A DNA stretch of 64,000 bases, from the NCBI RefSeq assembly GCF_900108955.1, contig NZ_FNYA01000002.1, positions 434,001-498,000 on the forward strand. Reading direction: 5' to 3'. A program made the translations under genes and the position numbers. Within the stretch, counting starts at the first letter, position 1; each line of letters begins with the position of its first letter. Positions 1-8,472 of the stretch are shown one piece after another. The notes beneath the pieces are model-generated. The model saw nothing but the letters and a program-made list of their open reading frames with translations. It was not told the origin of the DNA and ran no database searches. The DNA is from Flavobacterium terrigena (GTDB taxonomy: Bacteria; Bacteroidota; Bacteroidia; Flavobacteriales; Flavobacteriaceae).

Positions 1-820
1 TTCCACATGCGTCAATAATTTTAACATCGTAATAATAATCACCATCATATCTTGGAACAATTTGTTCAATACCTTGATTGTTATATGACGTTAAGGTTTG
101 CGAATAAATTATCGGAGTTGCGTTATTTGGCGGATACACTTTAAATTCAACATTCAAAGGATATGCAACTCCTCCATTGGAGTAATTTGTACTTGCTATT
201 AAGTTAATTGTACTACAAGTTAAATCTTCCTCACTAACTCCTTGAATCGAAAAAGGTGTATAGTTTCCAGTCAATGTAAAACTATTAACAACTGCATTTC
301 CACAAGTATCAAATACTCGTATAGAGTAGTTTCCAATTGGCAAATTATTAAAAACATTTGAACTTTGAACAGGCGTAGTAACAGGTCCAGTTAATAATTG
401 ATAGCTAACTGCTGTTCCAGAAGTAACATTTGCTGTAAGAATTCCATCATTGCCACATTTAACTTTTTGATGAGAAATAGTGAATGTTAAATTTTGAATT
501 TGATTAGAAATTGAAACATTTTGTTGTTGCGAATTAGTATCTGCTCCTAAAGATTGAGTAGCAACAACTTGATAATTCCCTGCACTCAAGCCTGTTAATG
601 TAGAATTTGGAGTTATTGCAATTGGAGTAGTTGTATTTGGTAATAAATAAACACTATATACTATTGACGCGCCAACAGTAGTATTTGTTACTGAAAAGCT
701 AAGAGCACCATTACCTGAACAAGTTTCATTAGTGGTTGTAACTTGTAAATTAAAATCTGGTAATTGGGAAAAACCTAATTGGAAAAACCCTAATAATATA
801 AGTATGTAAAATTTCTTCAT
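1..820 (-). CDS. Secreted adhesin-like surface protein, partial (3' end outside the window)
   Basis: Reading leftward from the ATG at 818-820, the frame stays open to the window edge, so at least 273 residues are encoded and the C-terminus is missing. The product begins MKKFYILILLGFFQLGFSQ, a typical Bacteroidota signal peptide ending in FSQ. It continues as Thr/Asn/Ser-rich beta-type sequence with spaced cysteines in repeat-like units (NETCSGNGALSF, HQKVKCGNDGILT, VFDTCGNAVV, IIDACG). This pattern is usual in large surface or gliding-associated proteins of Flavobacteria that end in a T9SS sorting domain, but the C-terminus cannot be seen. It lies downstream of aroA in the same direction with an 89-bp gap. 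The exact function is unknown. Confidence 0.75.
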   Translation of the reverse strand, partial: MKKFYILILLGFFQLGFSQLPDFNLQVTTTNETCSGNGALSFSVTNTTVGASIVYSVYLLPNTTTPIAITPNSTLTGLSAGNYQVVATQSLGADTNSQQQNVSISNQIQNLTFTISHQKVKCGNDGILTANVTSGTAVSYQLLTGPVTTPVQSSNVFNNLPIGNYSIRVFDTCGNAVVNSFTLTGNYTPFSIQGVSEEDLTCSTINLIASTNYSNGGVAYPLNVEFKVYPPNNATPIIYSQTLTSYNNQGIEQIVPRYDGDYYYDVKIIDACG

Positions 821-909
821 TGTAATAATTTCTTACAAGATACTGAAATACTGAAATAGTTGCGTAAAGCTTTAACTTTTTTAACAAAAAAAAGGAGAAT
901 AATTGTTTT

Positions 910-2160
910 TTAAAACAAAAACCCAACTTGCTTTAAATCATCCCAAAATGCAGGATATGATTTTGAAACCACCTCTGCATTTTTGATAATAATTGGAACT
1001 TTTAATGCTAAAGGCGCAAATGCCATAGCCATTCTGTGATCTTGGTATGTTGTAATGTTGATGTTTTTATTTATTTCTCCAGACGACTGAAGTGTTAGTG
1101 AATCATTTGTTACGGAAATATCAGCACCAAGTTTAGTTAGTTCTGTTTTTAAAGCTTCTAATCTATCTGTCTCTTTAATTTTTAATGTATGTAAACCTGT
1201 TAAATGACAACCCATTCCTAATCCGAAACAAGTAACTGCAATAGTTTGAGCAATATCTGGTGAATTTTTTAGGTTATAGATTATCTGTTTTAGGTTATGT
1301 GGTTCAACCTTTTTTAATAAGATGTTATTATTTTCAAAAGTAGTTTCAACTCCGAATTCTTTATAAATTTCAACCAAAACAGCATCGCCTTGTAAACTAT
1401 TTTTTTTATAGCTTGACAATGTAATTTCTGTACCGATTTCTGATAAAGCTACGATGGAATACCAGTAAGATGCCGAGCTCCAATCTGATTCTACAACTAA
1501 TTGAGATGTTGATCTCGTTTCATCTAACGAGACTGTGTGACTAACATTTATTATATTTCCTTCGAATGAAGTTTTTACACCAATTTCGTTCAATAAAGCT
1601 AATGTCATTTTGATGTATGGAACAGATGTAATTTCACCTTCAAGGGTTAATTCTAATCCGTTTTCCAATTTCGGAGCAATTAATAATAAGGCCGAAATAT
1701 ATTGACTACTCACATTTGCTGGTAGCGAAATTTTATTTTTAGCAATCTTTTTTCCTTTGATTCTTATAGGTGGAAAACCTTCATTTTCTACATACGAAAT
1801 TTCCGCTCCCAATTGATTTAAGGATTCTACTAAAATTTGAATTGGGCGTTCTTTCATTCGAGAAGAACCGGTTAAAACCACTTCATTTCCTTCTTGAATG
1901 GCGAAATATGCTGTAAGAAATCGCATAGTTGTTCCAGCATGATGCACATCAAAAAGCTGGGAGTTGGAAGCTAGAAGCTGGAAACTATTTAACACATCCA
2001 ACATTACTTCCGAATCATCTGAATTGGAACTGTTTTCTAAAACCAAGTTTGGATATAAAGCTTGTAACAACAACAAACGATTAGTTTCTGATTTAGAACC
2101 TGTTATTGAAATTTCAGATTTCAGCCTTGAGATTTGAGATTTTTTAAGTTGTAAGTCCAT
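910..2160 (-). CDS. aroA: 3-phosphoshikimate 1-carboxyvinyltransferase (EPSP synthase)
   Basis: Joins shikimate-3-phosphate to phosphoenolpyruvate in the sixth step of the cytoplasmic shikimate pathway. The 416-residue product shows the family signatures GSKSETNR (residues 21-28, with the PEP-binding Lys23 and Arg28), AGTTMRF, SSRMKERPI, KETDRLEAL and YQDHRMAMA. A start 66 bp further upstream is open but would lie inside the SMR gene. The ATG at 2158-2160 instead overlaps the SMR stop codon as TAATG, the usual translational-coupling layout, so I chose it. It is the last gene of the long row led by pheA. Two stretches (around 1958-1990 and 2110-2150) are made of repetitive AGCTGGAAGCT-like and GATTTGAGATTT-like words that resemble the spacer repeats seen elsewhere in the window. 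Confidence 0.93.
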   Translation of the reverse strand: MDLQLKKSQISRLKSEISITGSKSETNRLLLLQALYPNLVLENSSNSDDSEVMLDVLNSFQLLASNSQLFDVHHAGTTMRFLTAYFAIQEGNEVVLTGSSRMKERPIQILVESLNQLGAEISYVENEGFPPIRIKGKKIAKNKISLPANVSSQYISALLLIAPKLENGLELTLEGEITSVPYIKMTLALLNEIGVKTSFEGNIINVSHTVSLDETRSTSQLVVESDWSSASYWYSIVALSEIGTEITLSSYKKNSLQGDAVLVEIYKEFGVETTFENNNILLKKVEPHNLKQIIYNLKNSPDIAQTIAVTCFGLGMGCHLTGLHTLKIKETDRLEALKTELTKLGADISVTNDSLTLQSSGEINKNINITTYQDHRMAMAFAPLALKVPIIIKNAEVVSKSYPAFWDDLKQVGFLF

Positions 2161-2486
2161 TAGTGAGATACAAATTTTAATCCTACAATAGAAGCAATTA
2201 AGGTGAACATAAAGAATATTCTCCAAAAAGTAGCTGGTTCATTAAATATCAAAATCCCAATAATGGCACTTCCAATGGCGCCAATTCCTGTCCAAACTGC
2301 ATATGCCGTTCCGATAGGTAATTCTTTGGTAGCTTTCACTAATAAAATCATACTTATAGTTAAGCAAATTAAAAATCCGCCATACCAAAGTAAAGAAGTA
2401 TTGCCTGAAGTTTCTTTAGCTTTCCCTAAACAAGTAGCGAAACCCACTTCAAATAAACCAGCAATTATTAGTAAAATCCAGTTCAT
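2160..2486 (-). CDS. SMR family exporter, SugE/Gdx (guanidinium exporter) type
   Basis: A 108-residue protein of the small multidrug resistance family with four predicted membrane helices; such proteins work as antiparallel dimers in the inner membrane. Glu13 in helix 1 (GLFEVGFA) is the essential proton/substrate carboxylate. LPIGTAYAVWTGIGAIGSA matches the Gdx/SugE subgroup closely, which exports guanidinium rather than broad drugs. No guanidine riboswitch is visible upstream, where the MazG-like gene lies one base away. The stop overlaps the aroA start, so both are probably co-transcribed. Subgroup assignment is by motif recall only; a quaternary-ammonium (EmrE-like) specificity is the alternative. 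Confidence 0.85.
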   Translation of the reverse strand: MNWILLIIAGLFEVGFATCLGKAKETSGNTSLLWYGGFLICLTISMILLVKATKELPIGTAYAVWTGIGAIGSAIIGILIFNEPATFWRIFFMFTLIASIVGLKFVSH

Positions 2487-2487
2487 A

Positions 2488-2814
2488 TTATTTTAGTTTT
2501 TCGTTATTCTGATGACGATCGTGATCGCGATTGGTTTTTAAATCTAGTTTTTTATCAAATGCTTCTTGTAAATTGATTCCTGTTTGATTGGCCAAACATA
2601 AAACCACAAAAACCACATCTGCTAATTCTTCACCTAAATCTTTATTCTTATCTGATTCTTTTTCAGATTGTTCTCCATAACGACGTGCGATAATTCGGGC
2701 AACTTCACCTACTTCTTCTGTAAGTTGCGCCATATTAGTTAATTCGTTAAAATAACGAACACCGTGATTTTTTATCCAATTATCAACTTCTAGTTGTGCG
2801 TTTTGTATGTCCAT
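2488..2814 (-). CDS. MazG-like nucleotide pyrophosphohydrolase
   Basis: A 108-residue, all-alpha NTP pyrophosphohydrolase of the MazG-like superfamily. The metal-binding pattern is present as LTEEVGEVARI (about residues 31-41) followed by DLGEELADVVFVVLC (about 59-73), the EExxE...ExxD arrangement that binds magnesium. Members hydrolyse (d)NTPs, often damaged ones, to NMP and PPi. A single short domain of this kind suggests a homodimeric or tetrameric house-cleaning enzyme; the natural substrate cannot be told from sequence. It sits one base upstream of the SMR gene and directly after a small membrane protein gene, in the same row. Confidence 0.85.
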   Translation of the reverse strand: MDIQNAQLEVDNWIKNHGVRYFNELTNMAQLTEEVGEVARIIARRYGEQSEKESDKNKDLGEELADVVFVVLCLANQTGINLQEAFDKKLDLKTNRDHDRHQNNEKLK

Positions 2815-2815
2815 T

Positions 2816-2998
2816 TTATTGCTTTTTTTTGAATTTTGGTAAGATAAAAGTATAAAAAATAGACATCGCTAATCCGAAAGCGGCTCCAAATTTTAATGAT
2901 TTTATCCAATCGTGATATTGTAAAAAATTAATTAATACAGTACAAATTGTAGCGTTTAGTAAAAATTCTAGAAATGGTTTTTTAAGATTATTCATCAT
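2816..2998 (-). CDS. Small membrane protein, unknown function
   Basis: A 60-residue protein that I do not recognise. It has two hydrophobic segments (about residues 10-27, FLEFLLNATICTVLINFL, and 36-53, KFGAAFGLAMSIFYTFIL) joined by a short loop, with a basic C-terminus (PKFKKKQ). It would form a helical hairpin in the inner membrane with both ends likely cytoplasmic. It starts two bases after the end of the DUF3857 gene and ends one base before the MazG-like gene, so it is co-transcribed with them. Two adjacent ATG codons (2998 and 2995) are possible starts. The tight packing supports it being a real gene. Confidence 0.65.
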   Translation of the reverse strand: MMNNLKKPFLEFLLNATICTVLINFLQYHDWIKSLKFGAAFGLAMSIFYTFILPKFKKKQ

Positions 2999-3000
2999 TA

Positions 3001-5001
3001 CTATTGTTTTTTCAATACAATTTTTTCATTCATTTTTAAATACACATGATTAAAAAAACCTTTTAATGAATCATAATATTCTGAAGAAATTAAAGCCGAA
3101 TTAATATAAAAATTAGAAACAATCTGTACTTTATTTCCCATATTTCCAGTTAAGAACGAGAATGAAGCTAAATTATCTTCCGTAGTAATATTTATTTTTT
3201 CTGGCATCGACTCTACAACATAACCTTGAGGCAAATTATAAGTAATGGTATAACTATCATGCATTGGATATTTAAAATCGATAGGATAATCTCTTTTATC
3301 TTGCTTAAAAGGGTTTTCGTCAATTGCAAAAAACATCAATGGTTTAAAAAATAGTTTATCATTAATTACTTCAATTTCGTTCGTTGCAGTAAAATAATAA
3401 TCTTCTTTTAAAGGTTCTTTTTCATTAGTTTTGTTTTCAATTTTATATTCAGTTATTTCAAAACCTGTCATATTTTTTTCAATATTTTCTAAATAAGTAT
3501 CTTCAGAAATTGAACTATTTTTAGTTCTGAAATTATAAGCTCTGTTTTCTGTTAAAGTTTCCTTTATATTTCCTTTAATAGTTTGATTATCTATAGAAGC
3601 AAAAATCATAACCGAGCTTTTGGCATGTAATTTTGGAGACAAATCTATTTCCAATGAAGTACTATTTTGTCTTACTAATCTTCCAATATAATTTAACGCT
3701 CTAGTTGGAAGCACATCTGGTTTTAACAATTTATCTGTAGCATCAAGAAACATTACTTTATCTCCAATTTCAACACCACAAATCACATAATTAAAAGCAG
3801 TTGTAGTAGGGAATAAATTGATAGCCTGACTACGTGTTGTTAATACAATTGGATTTGCATTTAAACCTGCTTTTCGTAACATGGCAATTAAGGTGAAATT
3901 AATTTCAGCAACATTTCCGACTTTATCTTTATAAGCTTTATTAACACCAACATCTGTATAAATACCTGTCATTTCATTCCACTTATAATGATTTTTAACG
4001 AAATCATAAATTTTATTTATTTTATCTTCATTCGTTAAATCTTTACCGTTAACTAAAGTCGCATAATCATTTTCAAAATAATTATCCTTCTTTAATTCTT
4101 CACCAAAACTATTATTCTCATTTATATTTTTCGCAACGTCTTCCCAAGTTTTTGAAAAAACCTTAACCAATTCATTTGGATAATGTGTTGACGCTAATTG
4201 ATATTGAATACTGGAAAGATAGTTTTCAATATTATTTGCATAATCTTCTTCAATTAATGCTGGAACATTTTTCGCATCAATAATTGTAACATTTTCAATT
4301 AAACTAATTCTATCAACCGACTTTTCATATGATGTTACTCTTCCTTTTCTAACCAATTCTTTATTACTAATCTCGACAGTTCTGTTTTTTGTTTCTTTTT
4401 TGGTATTTAACACTAAACTACCTCTATTATAAAAATTATAATTATAATATTCAGGTATAATTGTTTCATAAACTGAATAATCAACTGGTATTGTTTGTTG
4501 AAATTTCCAATCTTGTAAATTAGAAAAATAAGGCGACTTAATTGTATATTTGTATTCAATTATAGAACCTTCTTTTACATTAGGCATAGTGATTTTTTTA
4601 CTTACCCAAAATTTATTTACATTCTCTTTAAACTCACCGTCACTATTTAATTTTGTTTTTTCAATTTTACCATTTACTAAATTGTAAGTAATGGCTTTAT
4701 TGACAATTACGTTTTCATCAGCTTCACCACCAACATAGTAGGCAATTTCTTTATTTGCCCAATTTAAACCCTCTTTTTTATAAATTTTAATTTTTACTTC
4801 TACTTCTGTTACCAAAACAAAATGACTATTTTCAACAAAATCAAAATAAGTTTTCCCTTTATTAAATAAAATTGCAGCAACTGCAGAAGTATCGGTTGGG
4901 TGCTGTTTTTGACTTAATTCTTGAATAGTTACTTTTCCCAATTCATAATCTTGGGCTAATGATAAAATTGGAAATAGTAAGGCTAAAATTAATTTTTTCA
5001 T
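3001..5001 (-). CDS. DUF3857 / transglutaminase-like exported protein with degenerate catalytic site
   Basis: A 666-residue exported protein (signal peptide MKKLILALLFPILSLAQ). It has an N-terminal DUF3857 region and a central transglutaminase-like fold (about residues 300-420). The papain-like triad is not conserved: where the paralogue just upstream has GDCKAL this protein has GNVAEI, so Cys is replaced by Val; the His position reads FNYVI, so His is replaced by Asn; the Asp in FLDATDK remains. It is therefore likely catalytically inactive and may act as a binding or structural partner in the periplasm. It lies 11 bp downstream of the active-looking paralogue, suggesting a co-produced pair. 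Function unknown. Confidence 0.8.
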   Translation of the reverse strand: MKKLILALLFPILSLAQDYELGKVTIQELSQKQHPTDTSAVAAILFNKGKTYFDFVENSHFVLVTEVEVKIKIYKKEGLNWANKEIAYYVGGEADENVIVNKAITYNLVNGKIEKTKLNSDGEFKENVNKFWVSKKITMPNVKEGSIIEYKYTIKSPYFSNLQDWKFQQTIPVDYSVYETIIPEYYNYNFYNRGSLVLNTKKETKNRTVEISNKELVRKGRVTSYEKSVDRISLIENVTIIDAKNVPALIEEDYANNIENYLSSIQYQLASTHYPNELVKVFSKTWEDVAKNINENNSFGEELKKDNYFENDYATLVNGKDLTNEDKINKIYDFVKNHYKWNEMTGIYTDVGVNKAYKDKVGNVAEINFTLIAMLRKAGLNANPIVLTTRSQAINLFPTTTAFNYVICGVEIGDKVMFLDATDKLLKPDVLPTRALNYIGRLVRQNSTSLEIDLSPKLHAKSSVMIFASIDNQTIKGNIKETLTENRAYNFRTKNSSISEDTYLENIEKNMTGFEITEYKIENKTNEKEPLKEDYYFTATNEIEVINDKLFFKPLMFFAIDENPFKQDKRDYPIDFKYPMHDSYTITYNLPQGYVVESMPEKINITTEDNLASFSFLTGNMGNKVQIVSNFYINSALISSEYYDSLKGFFNHVYLKMNEKIVLKKQ

Positions 5002-5012
5002 AAGTTGTGTTA

Positions 5013-6899
5013 TTATTGTTTTACGTCTATTATTATTTTTATGTTATCTGATTTACTAATTTGCTCAATAAATTTTCTGTAAGTTTCATAATCCTCTTTG
5101 GCATAAACTCCATCATTGATTGTTAGCTTTCTTTTATAAATTAACTTATTATCTTCGAATACAATATTTGCATCATACTCTCCAAATTTTTCTTTTAAAT
5201 TAATTTTTCCAGGTAATTGTGTAATTGAATAATTTTGAGGCAAAACTATTTCAATTTCATCAGAATCTATAAATCCATATTCTATTTCAAATGAAAACTT
5301 TTTATTTCTGTATTTAAATGGTATGCGAGAATACCTATTTAACACATTTAAAGGTAATACAATTGAATTTAATCCTTTTTCATAATAATTTTCAGCTTTA
5401 AAATTGAATATCTCCGAAAACGAAAAATGCTGTTTAATATTATTTAACTTAAGATTTGAAATTTCTAAATTATTTAAATGACCAAAGTGATTTTTATAAT
5501 AATCCATCTGATCTTTTGCACTCTTTGTTTCTAAAAGAGAAACGTTTTTGTATTGTAAGTTTTTTGAAACAATTTCAGCATTCCCAGAAATAGTTCCATT
5601 TTCTAATACAACAATTTTAGATTTTGTTGCCTGGGTATTATTTTCAGTTTTATACTCGGATGTTTTTACAATTTCTGCACCTGTAGGCTTTATGATTAAT
5701 GCATTTCTGTTTGACGTAAAATCGCCTAAATATCCAAAGGGATTAGTTTGACTAGTACATTCCAAAAAAATATAATTTTCATCATTAGGCACCGATAAAA
5801 TCGCATGATTACCTTGCATAGAAACAACTTCTTCATCAAGCTTCCTCTTATCGCCACCATATAAAACGGTATAATAAGATTCAATATCATATGCTTTAAG
5901 AATTGAACGCGTGAAATTACTTAATGCTTTACAATCTCCATAGCCATATTTCTCAACGTCGGATACTTCCATTGGTTTCCAACCACCAACACCAACTTGA
6001 ACACTTACATATCTGGTATTATCTTGAACGTATTTGTAAATCTTTTTTATCTTATCCAGTTTTGAATCATTTACAGAAATAATATTATCTAATTTTAGCT
6101 TTGTATTTTCTGAAATCGTACTATTATCTTTTATGAAATAATCATAATAAATTTTACCAAATTCAGCCCAAGAACTCATATTTAATTCATAACCCTCCAA
6201 AGAAGCTTTACGTAAATACATTTTAACCAATGGAAATTCATTGGAATAGTTTGTATAATTTTCTGGTTTGATAGCCATTATATTTTTAGCGATAAAAATA
6301 GTTTTAGTATCTGATTCCAATTTTTCAACATTAAACTCATCCAATTTTTGAAGCTTTAAACTAACTTCAAATTCTGGATTTTTAACAATTTCCAATGTAG
6401 CTTCCAAAACTGTTTCGTGTAAATTTGAAATAGGTGTCCATGCATTTAAAAAAGCTGTATTTACAGATTCTGTTTCACATTCATATTCTAACACAAAAGG
6501 GTAAACAGTTGGCGTGTAATCTAAATACAACATTCTATTATCTGAAAACATTGTGGAACCATCTAATAGACTTCTATCTTTAAAATCTGTTCTCCCAAAC
6601 TGTTTTACTTTTCCACCAAAAGTGTTATAAATAGTTACACTCAGCTTTTTAATTTTATTCGATTTATTATAATCTTCAGATAAATCTATACTATTAAAAC
6701 CAATTTCATTTAAAACTAAAACAACATACTTCCTTGAAATATTTACTTTGTTATAGCTTTTATATTCAATAATTTGAAAGTCGGAAATTTTAATTGTATT
6801 GGCATTTTCTTTTTGTTCAGGTGTAATTACTGGAATTTTTATATTTTGACTAAACGCAAAATTGATCCCTAAAAAAACAATTAAAAAAACGATTCTCAT
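5013..6899 (-). CDS. DUF3857 / transglutaminase-like exported protein with intact catalytic Cys
   Basis: A 628-residue exported protein (signal peptide MRIVFLIVFLGINFAFSQ) with an N-terminal DUF3857 region, a transglutaminase-like core and a C-terminal beta-rich region. The core retains the nucleophile Cys in YGYGDCKALSNF (about residue 320) and the His in GNHAILSVP, followed by an acidic residue in FLECTSQTNP. The preceding VSVQVGVGGWKPMEVSDV matches the conserved approach to the active site in this family. The enzymatic reaction and substrate of such Bacteroidota proteins are unknown to me; a periplasmic peptidase or acyl-transfer role is possible. It ends 11 bp before the degenerate paralogue and begins one base after dtd. 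Confidence 0.8.
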   Translation of the reverse strand: MRIVFLIVFLGINFAFSQNIKIPVITPEQKENANTIKISDFQIIEYKSYNKVNISRKYVVLVLNEIGFNSIDLSEDYNKSNKIKKLSVTIYNTFGGKVKQFGRTDFKDRSLLDGSTMFSDNRMLYLDYTPTVYPFVLEYECETESVNTAFLNAWTPISNLHETVLEATLEIVKNPEFEVSLKLQKLDEFNVEKLESDTKTIFIAKNIMAIKPENYTNYSNEFPLVKMYLRKASLEGYELNMSSWAEFGKIYYDYFIKDNSTISENTKLKLDNIISVNDSKLDKIKKIYKYVQDNTRYVSVQVGVGGWKPMEVSDVEKYGYGDCKALSNFTRSILKAYDIESYYTVLYGGDKRKLDEEVVSMQGNHAILSVPNDENYIFLECTSQTNPFGYLGDFTSNRNALIIKPTGAEIVKTSEYKTENNTQATKSKIVVLENGTISGNAEIVSKNLQYKNVSLLETKSAKDQMDYYKNHFGHLNNLEISNLKLNNIKQHFSFSEIFNFKAENYYEKGLNSIVLPLNVLNRYSRIPFKYRNKKFSFEIEYGFIDSDEIEIVLPQNYSITQLPGKINLKEKFGEYDANIVFEDNKLIYKRKLTINDGVYAKEDYETYRKFIEQISKSDNIKIIIDVKQ

Positions 6900-6900
6900 A

Positions 6901-7353
6901 TTACTCTTTATTTTTACTATCGATAATTATAGTGACTGGCCCATCATTGACTAAAGCCACTTTCATATCTGCACCGAATTGTCCGGTTTGGATTTTTTTA
7001 CCTAATTCTGCTTCTAATTGTTGTACGAATTTCTCATACATGGGAATGGCAATATCTGGTTTTGCTGCTTTGATATAACTTGGTCTGTTTCCTTTTTTGG
7101 TTAAAGCATGAAGTGTGAATTGACTCACCGCAATAATTTCACCATCAATATCTTTAACAGAAAGATTCATGACCTCATTTTCATCAGCAAAAATGCGAAG
7201 ATTTATAATTTTCGAAACCAACCAATTGATGTCTTCTAAATTATCTTCCTCTTCGATTCCGACTAAAACCAATAAACCTTGATTTATTTGTGCAACTATT
7301 TTTTGTTCAATTTCAACTGAAGCTTCAGAAACACGTTGAATAACTATTCTCAT
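6901..7353 (-). CDS. dtd: D-aminoacyl-tRNA deacylase
   Basis: A 150-residue cytoplasmic enzyme that hydrolyses D-amino acids (and glycine) from mischarged tRNA, protecting translation. The N-terminal MRIVIQRVSEASVEI, the catalytic SQFTLHA motif (about residues 78-84) and the cross-subunit NDGPVTI motif near the C-terminus identify the family; full length matches the usual ~145-150 residues. It follows rsgA by 69 bp in the same direction and is followed after one base by a DUF3857 gene. Placing a translation quality-control gene in the row led by an aromatic amino acid operon is common in Flavobacteria, to my recollection. Confidence 0.93.
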   Translation of the reverse strand: MRIVIQRVSEASVEIEQKIVAQINQGLLVLVGIEEEDNLEDINWLVSKIINLRIFADENEVMNLSVKDIDGEIIAVSQFTLHALTKKGNRPSYIKAAKPDIAIPMYEKFVQQLEAELGKKIQTGQFGADMKVALVNDGPVTIIIDSKNKE

Positions 7354-7422
7354 TTGTAAGTAAAAAATTTATTTATTAGATTCTGATCTCGTTAAAAAAC
7401 GAGACAAAATGACAAAATCTAG

Positions 7423-8403
7423 CTAACTTTTTCTAGTTTCATCGCTGGCAATACGGTCTTCACCATAAATATCATTACGATAATGCTCTTCGTCGCCTTC
7501 TAATATTTTTAAATAACTTTGGTATCTGCTCCAAGCAATCCTATCTTCATCTAGTGCTTTTTTAACTGCACAATGTGGTTCTTCTTTATGTAAACAATTA
7601 TTGAATTTACAATCTTCTTTTAATGCAAAAAACTCAGGAAAATAATCGGAAACTTCTTGTTTTTCCATATCTACCATTCCGAAACCTCTAATTCCAGGTG
7701 TGTCAATAATTCGAATATCGTTAGACAAATCAAACATTTCGGCAAAAGTGGTGGTATGTTGTCCTTGCGAGTGCGTATTTGAAATTTCTTTAGTTTTTAG
7801 ATTTAAAGTTGGTTCAATAGCGTTGACTAATGTCGATTTTCCAACACCAGAATGTCCAGAAAACATCGAAACTTTTCCTTTCATTAAATCCATTAATTCA
7901 GCAACTCCTTTATTATCAGTAGCCGAAACTCGCAAACATTTATAACCAATTTGCTCATAAGTATGTTGCAAATACAATTGCTCATCTAAAGTAGCATCGT
8001 CAAAAGTATCAATCTTATTAAAAATCAAGATAGCTTCAATTCCGTACGCTTTTGCAGTTACTAAAAACCTATCGATAAAACTTGTTGTTGTAATTGGATT
8101 ATTAATTGTTACAATTAAGAAGCCAATATCGATATTGGAAGCAATAATATGTGTTTGTTTCGATAAATTCACCGATTTACGAACGATATAATTCTTACGA
8201 TCATGAATATTTGTAATGATTCCGTTTACTTCATCCACTGTTTCATCTAAATCAAAATCCACCACATCGCCCACCGCAATTGGATTGGTACTTTTAATAC
8301 CTTTCATGCGGAATTTACCTTTGATACGACAATTGTAAAATTTATTTTCGGTAGATTTTACGTAATACCAACTTCCGGTAGATTTATAAACGGTTCCTGT
8401 CAT
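7423..8403 (-). CDS. rsgA: Ribosome small subunit-dependent GTPase A
   Basis: A 326-residue GTPase that helps the late maturation of the 30S ribosomal subunit. The domain order is the circularly permuted one typical of RsgA: an N-terminal OB fold (about residues 1-70), then G4 (FNKID), G5 (VSATDNKG), G1/P-loop GHSGVGKST (about 182-190), G2 region with HTTTFAEM, and G3 DTPGIRGFG. A C-terminal zinc module follows with CKFNNCLHKEEPHC. It lies 69 bp downstream of the DAHP synthase gene's end region and upstream of dtd, in the same direction, and is probably part of the same transcript. Confidence 0.95.
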   Translation of the reverse strand: MTGTVYKSTGSWYYVKSTENKFYNCRIKGKFRMKGIKSTNPIAVGDVVDFDLDETVDEVNGIITNIHDRKNYIVRKSVNLSKQTHIIASNIDIGFLIVTINNPITTTSFIDRFLVTAKAYGIEAILIFNKIDTFDDATLDEQLYLQHTYEQIGYKCLRVSATDNKGVAELMDLMKGKVSMFSGHSGVGKSTLVNAIEPTLNLKTKEISNTHSQGQHTTTFAEMFDLSNDIRIIDTPGIRGFGMVDMEKQEVSDYFPEFFALKEDCKFNNCLHKEEPHCAVKKALDEDRIAWSRYQSYLKILEGDEEHYRNDIYGEDRIASDETRKS

Positions 8404-8472
8404 TTTTAATTTTGATTTACGATAATTGATTCTGATTTATCGTAAGTTAGAACAAAGATAGTATTTCTTCTT

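Noticed and set aside
2161..2226. Upstream extension of aroA
   Set aside because: The extra 22 residues lie inside the SMR gene; the TAATG overlap at 2158-2162 is the expected start.
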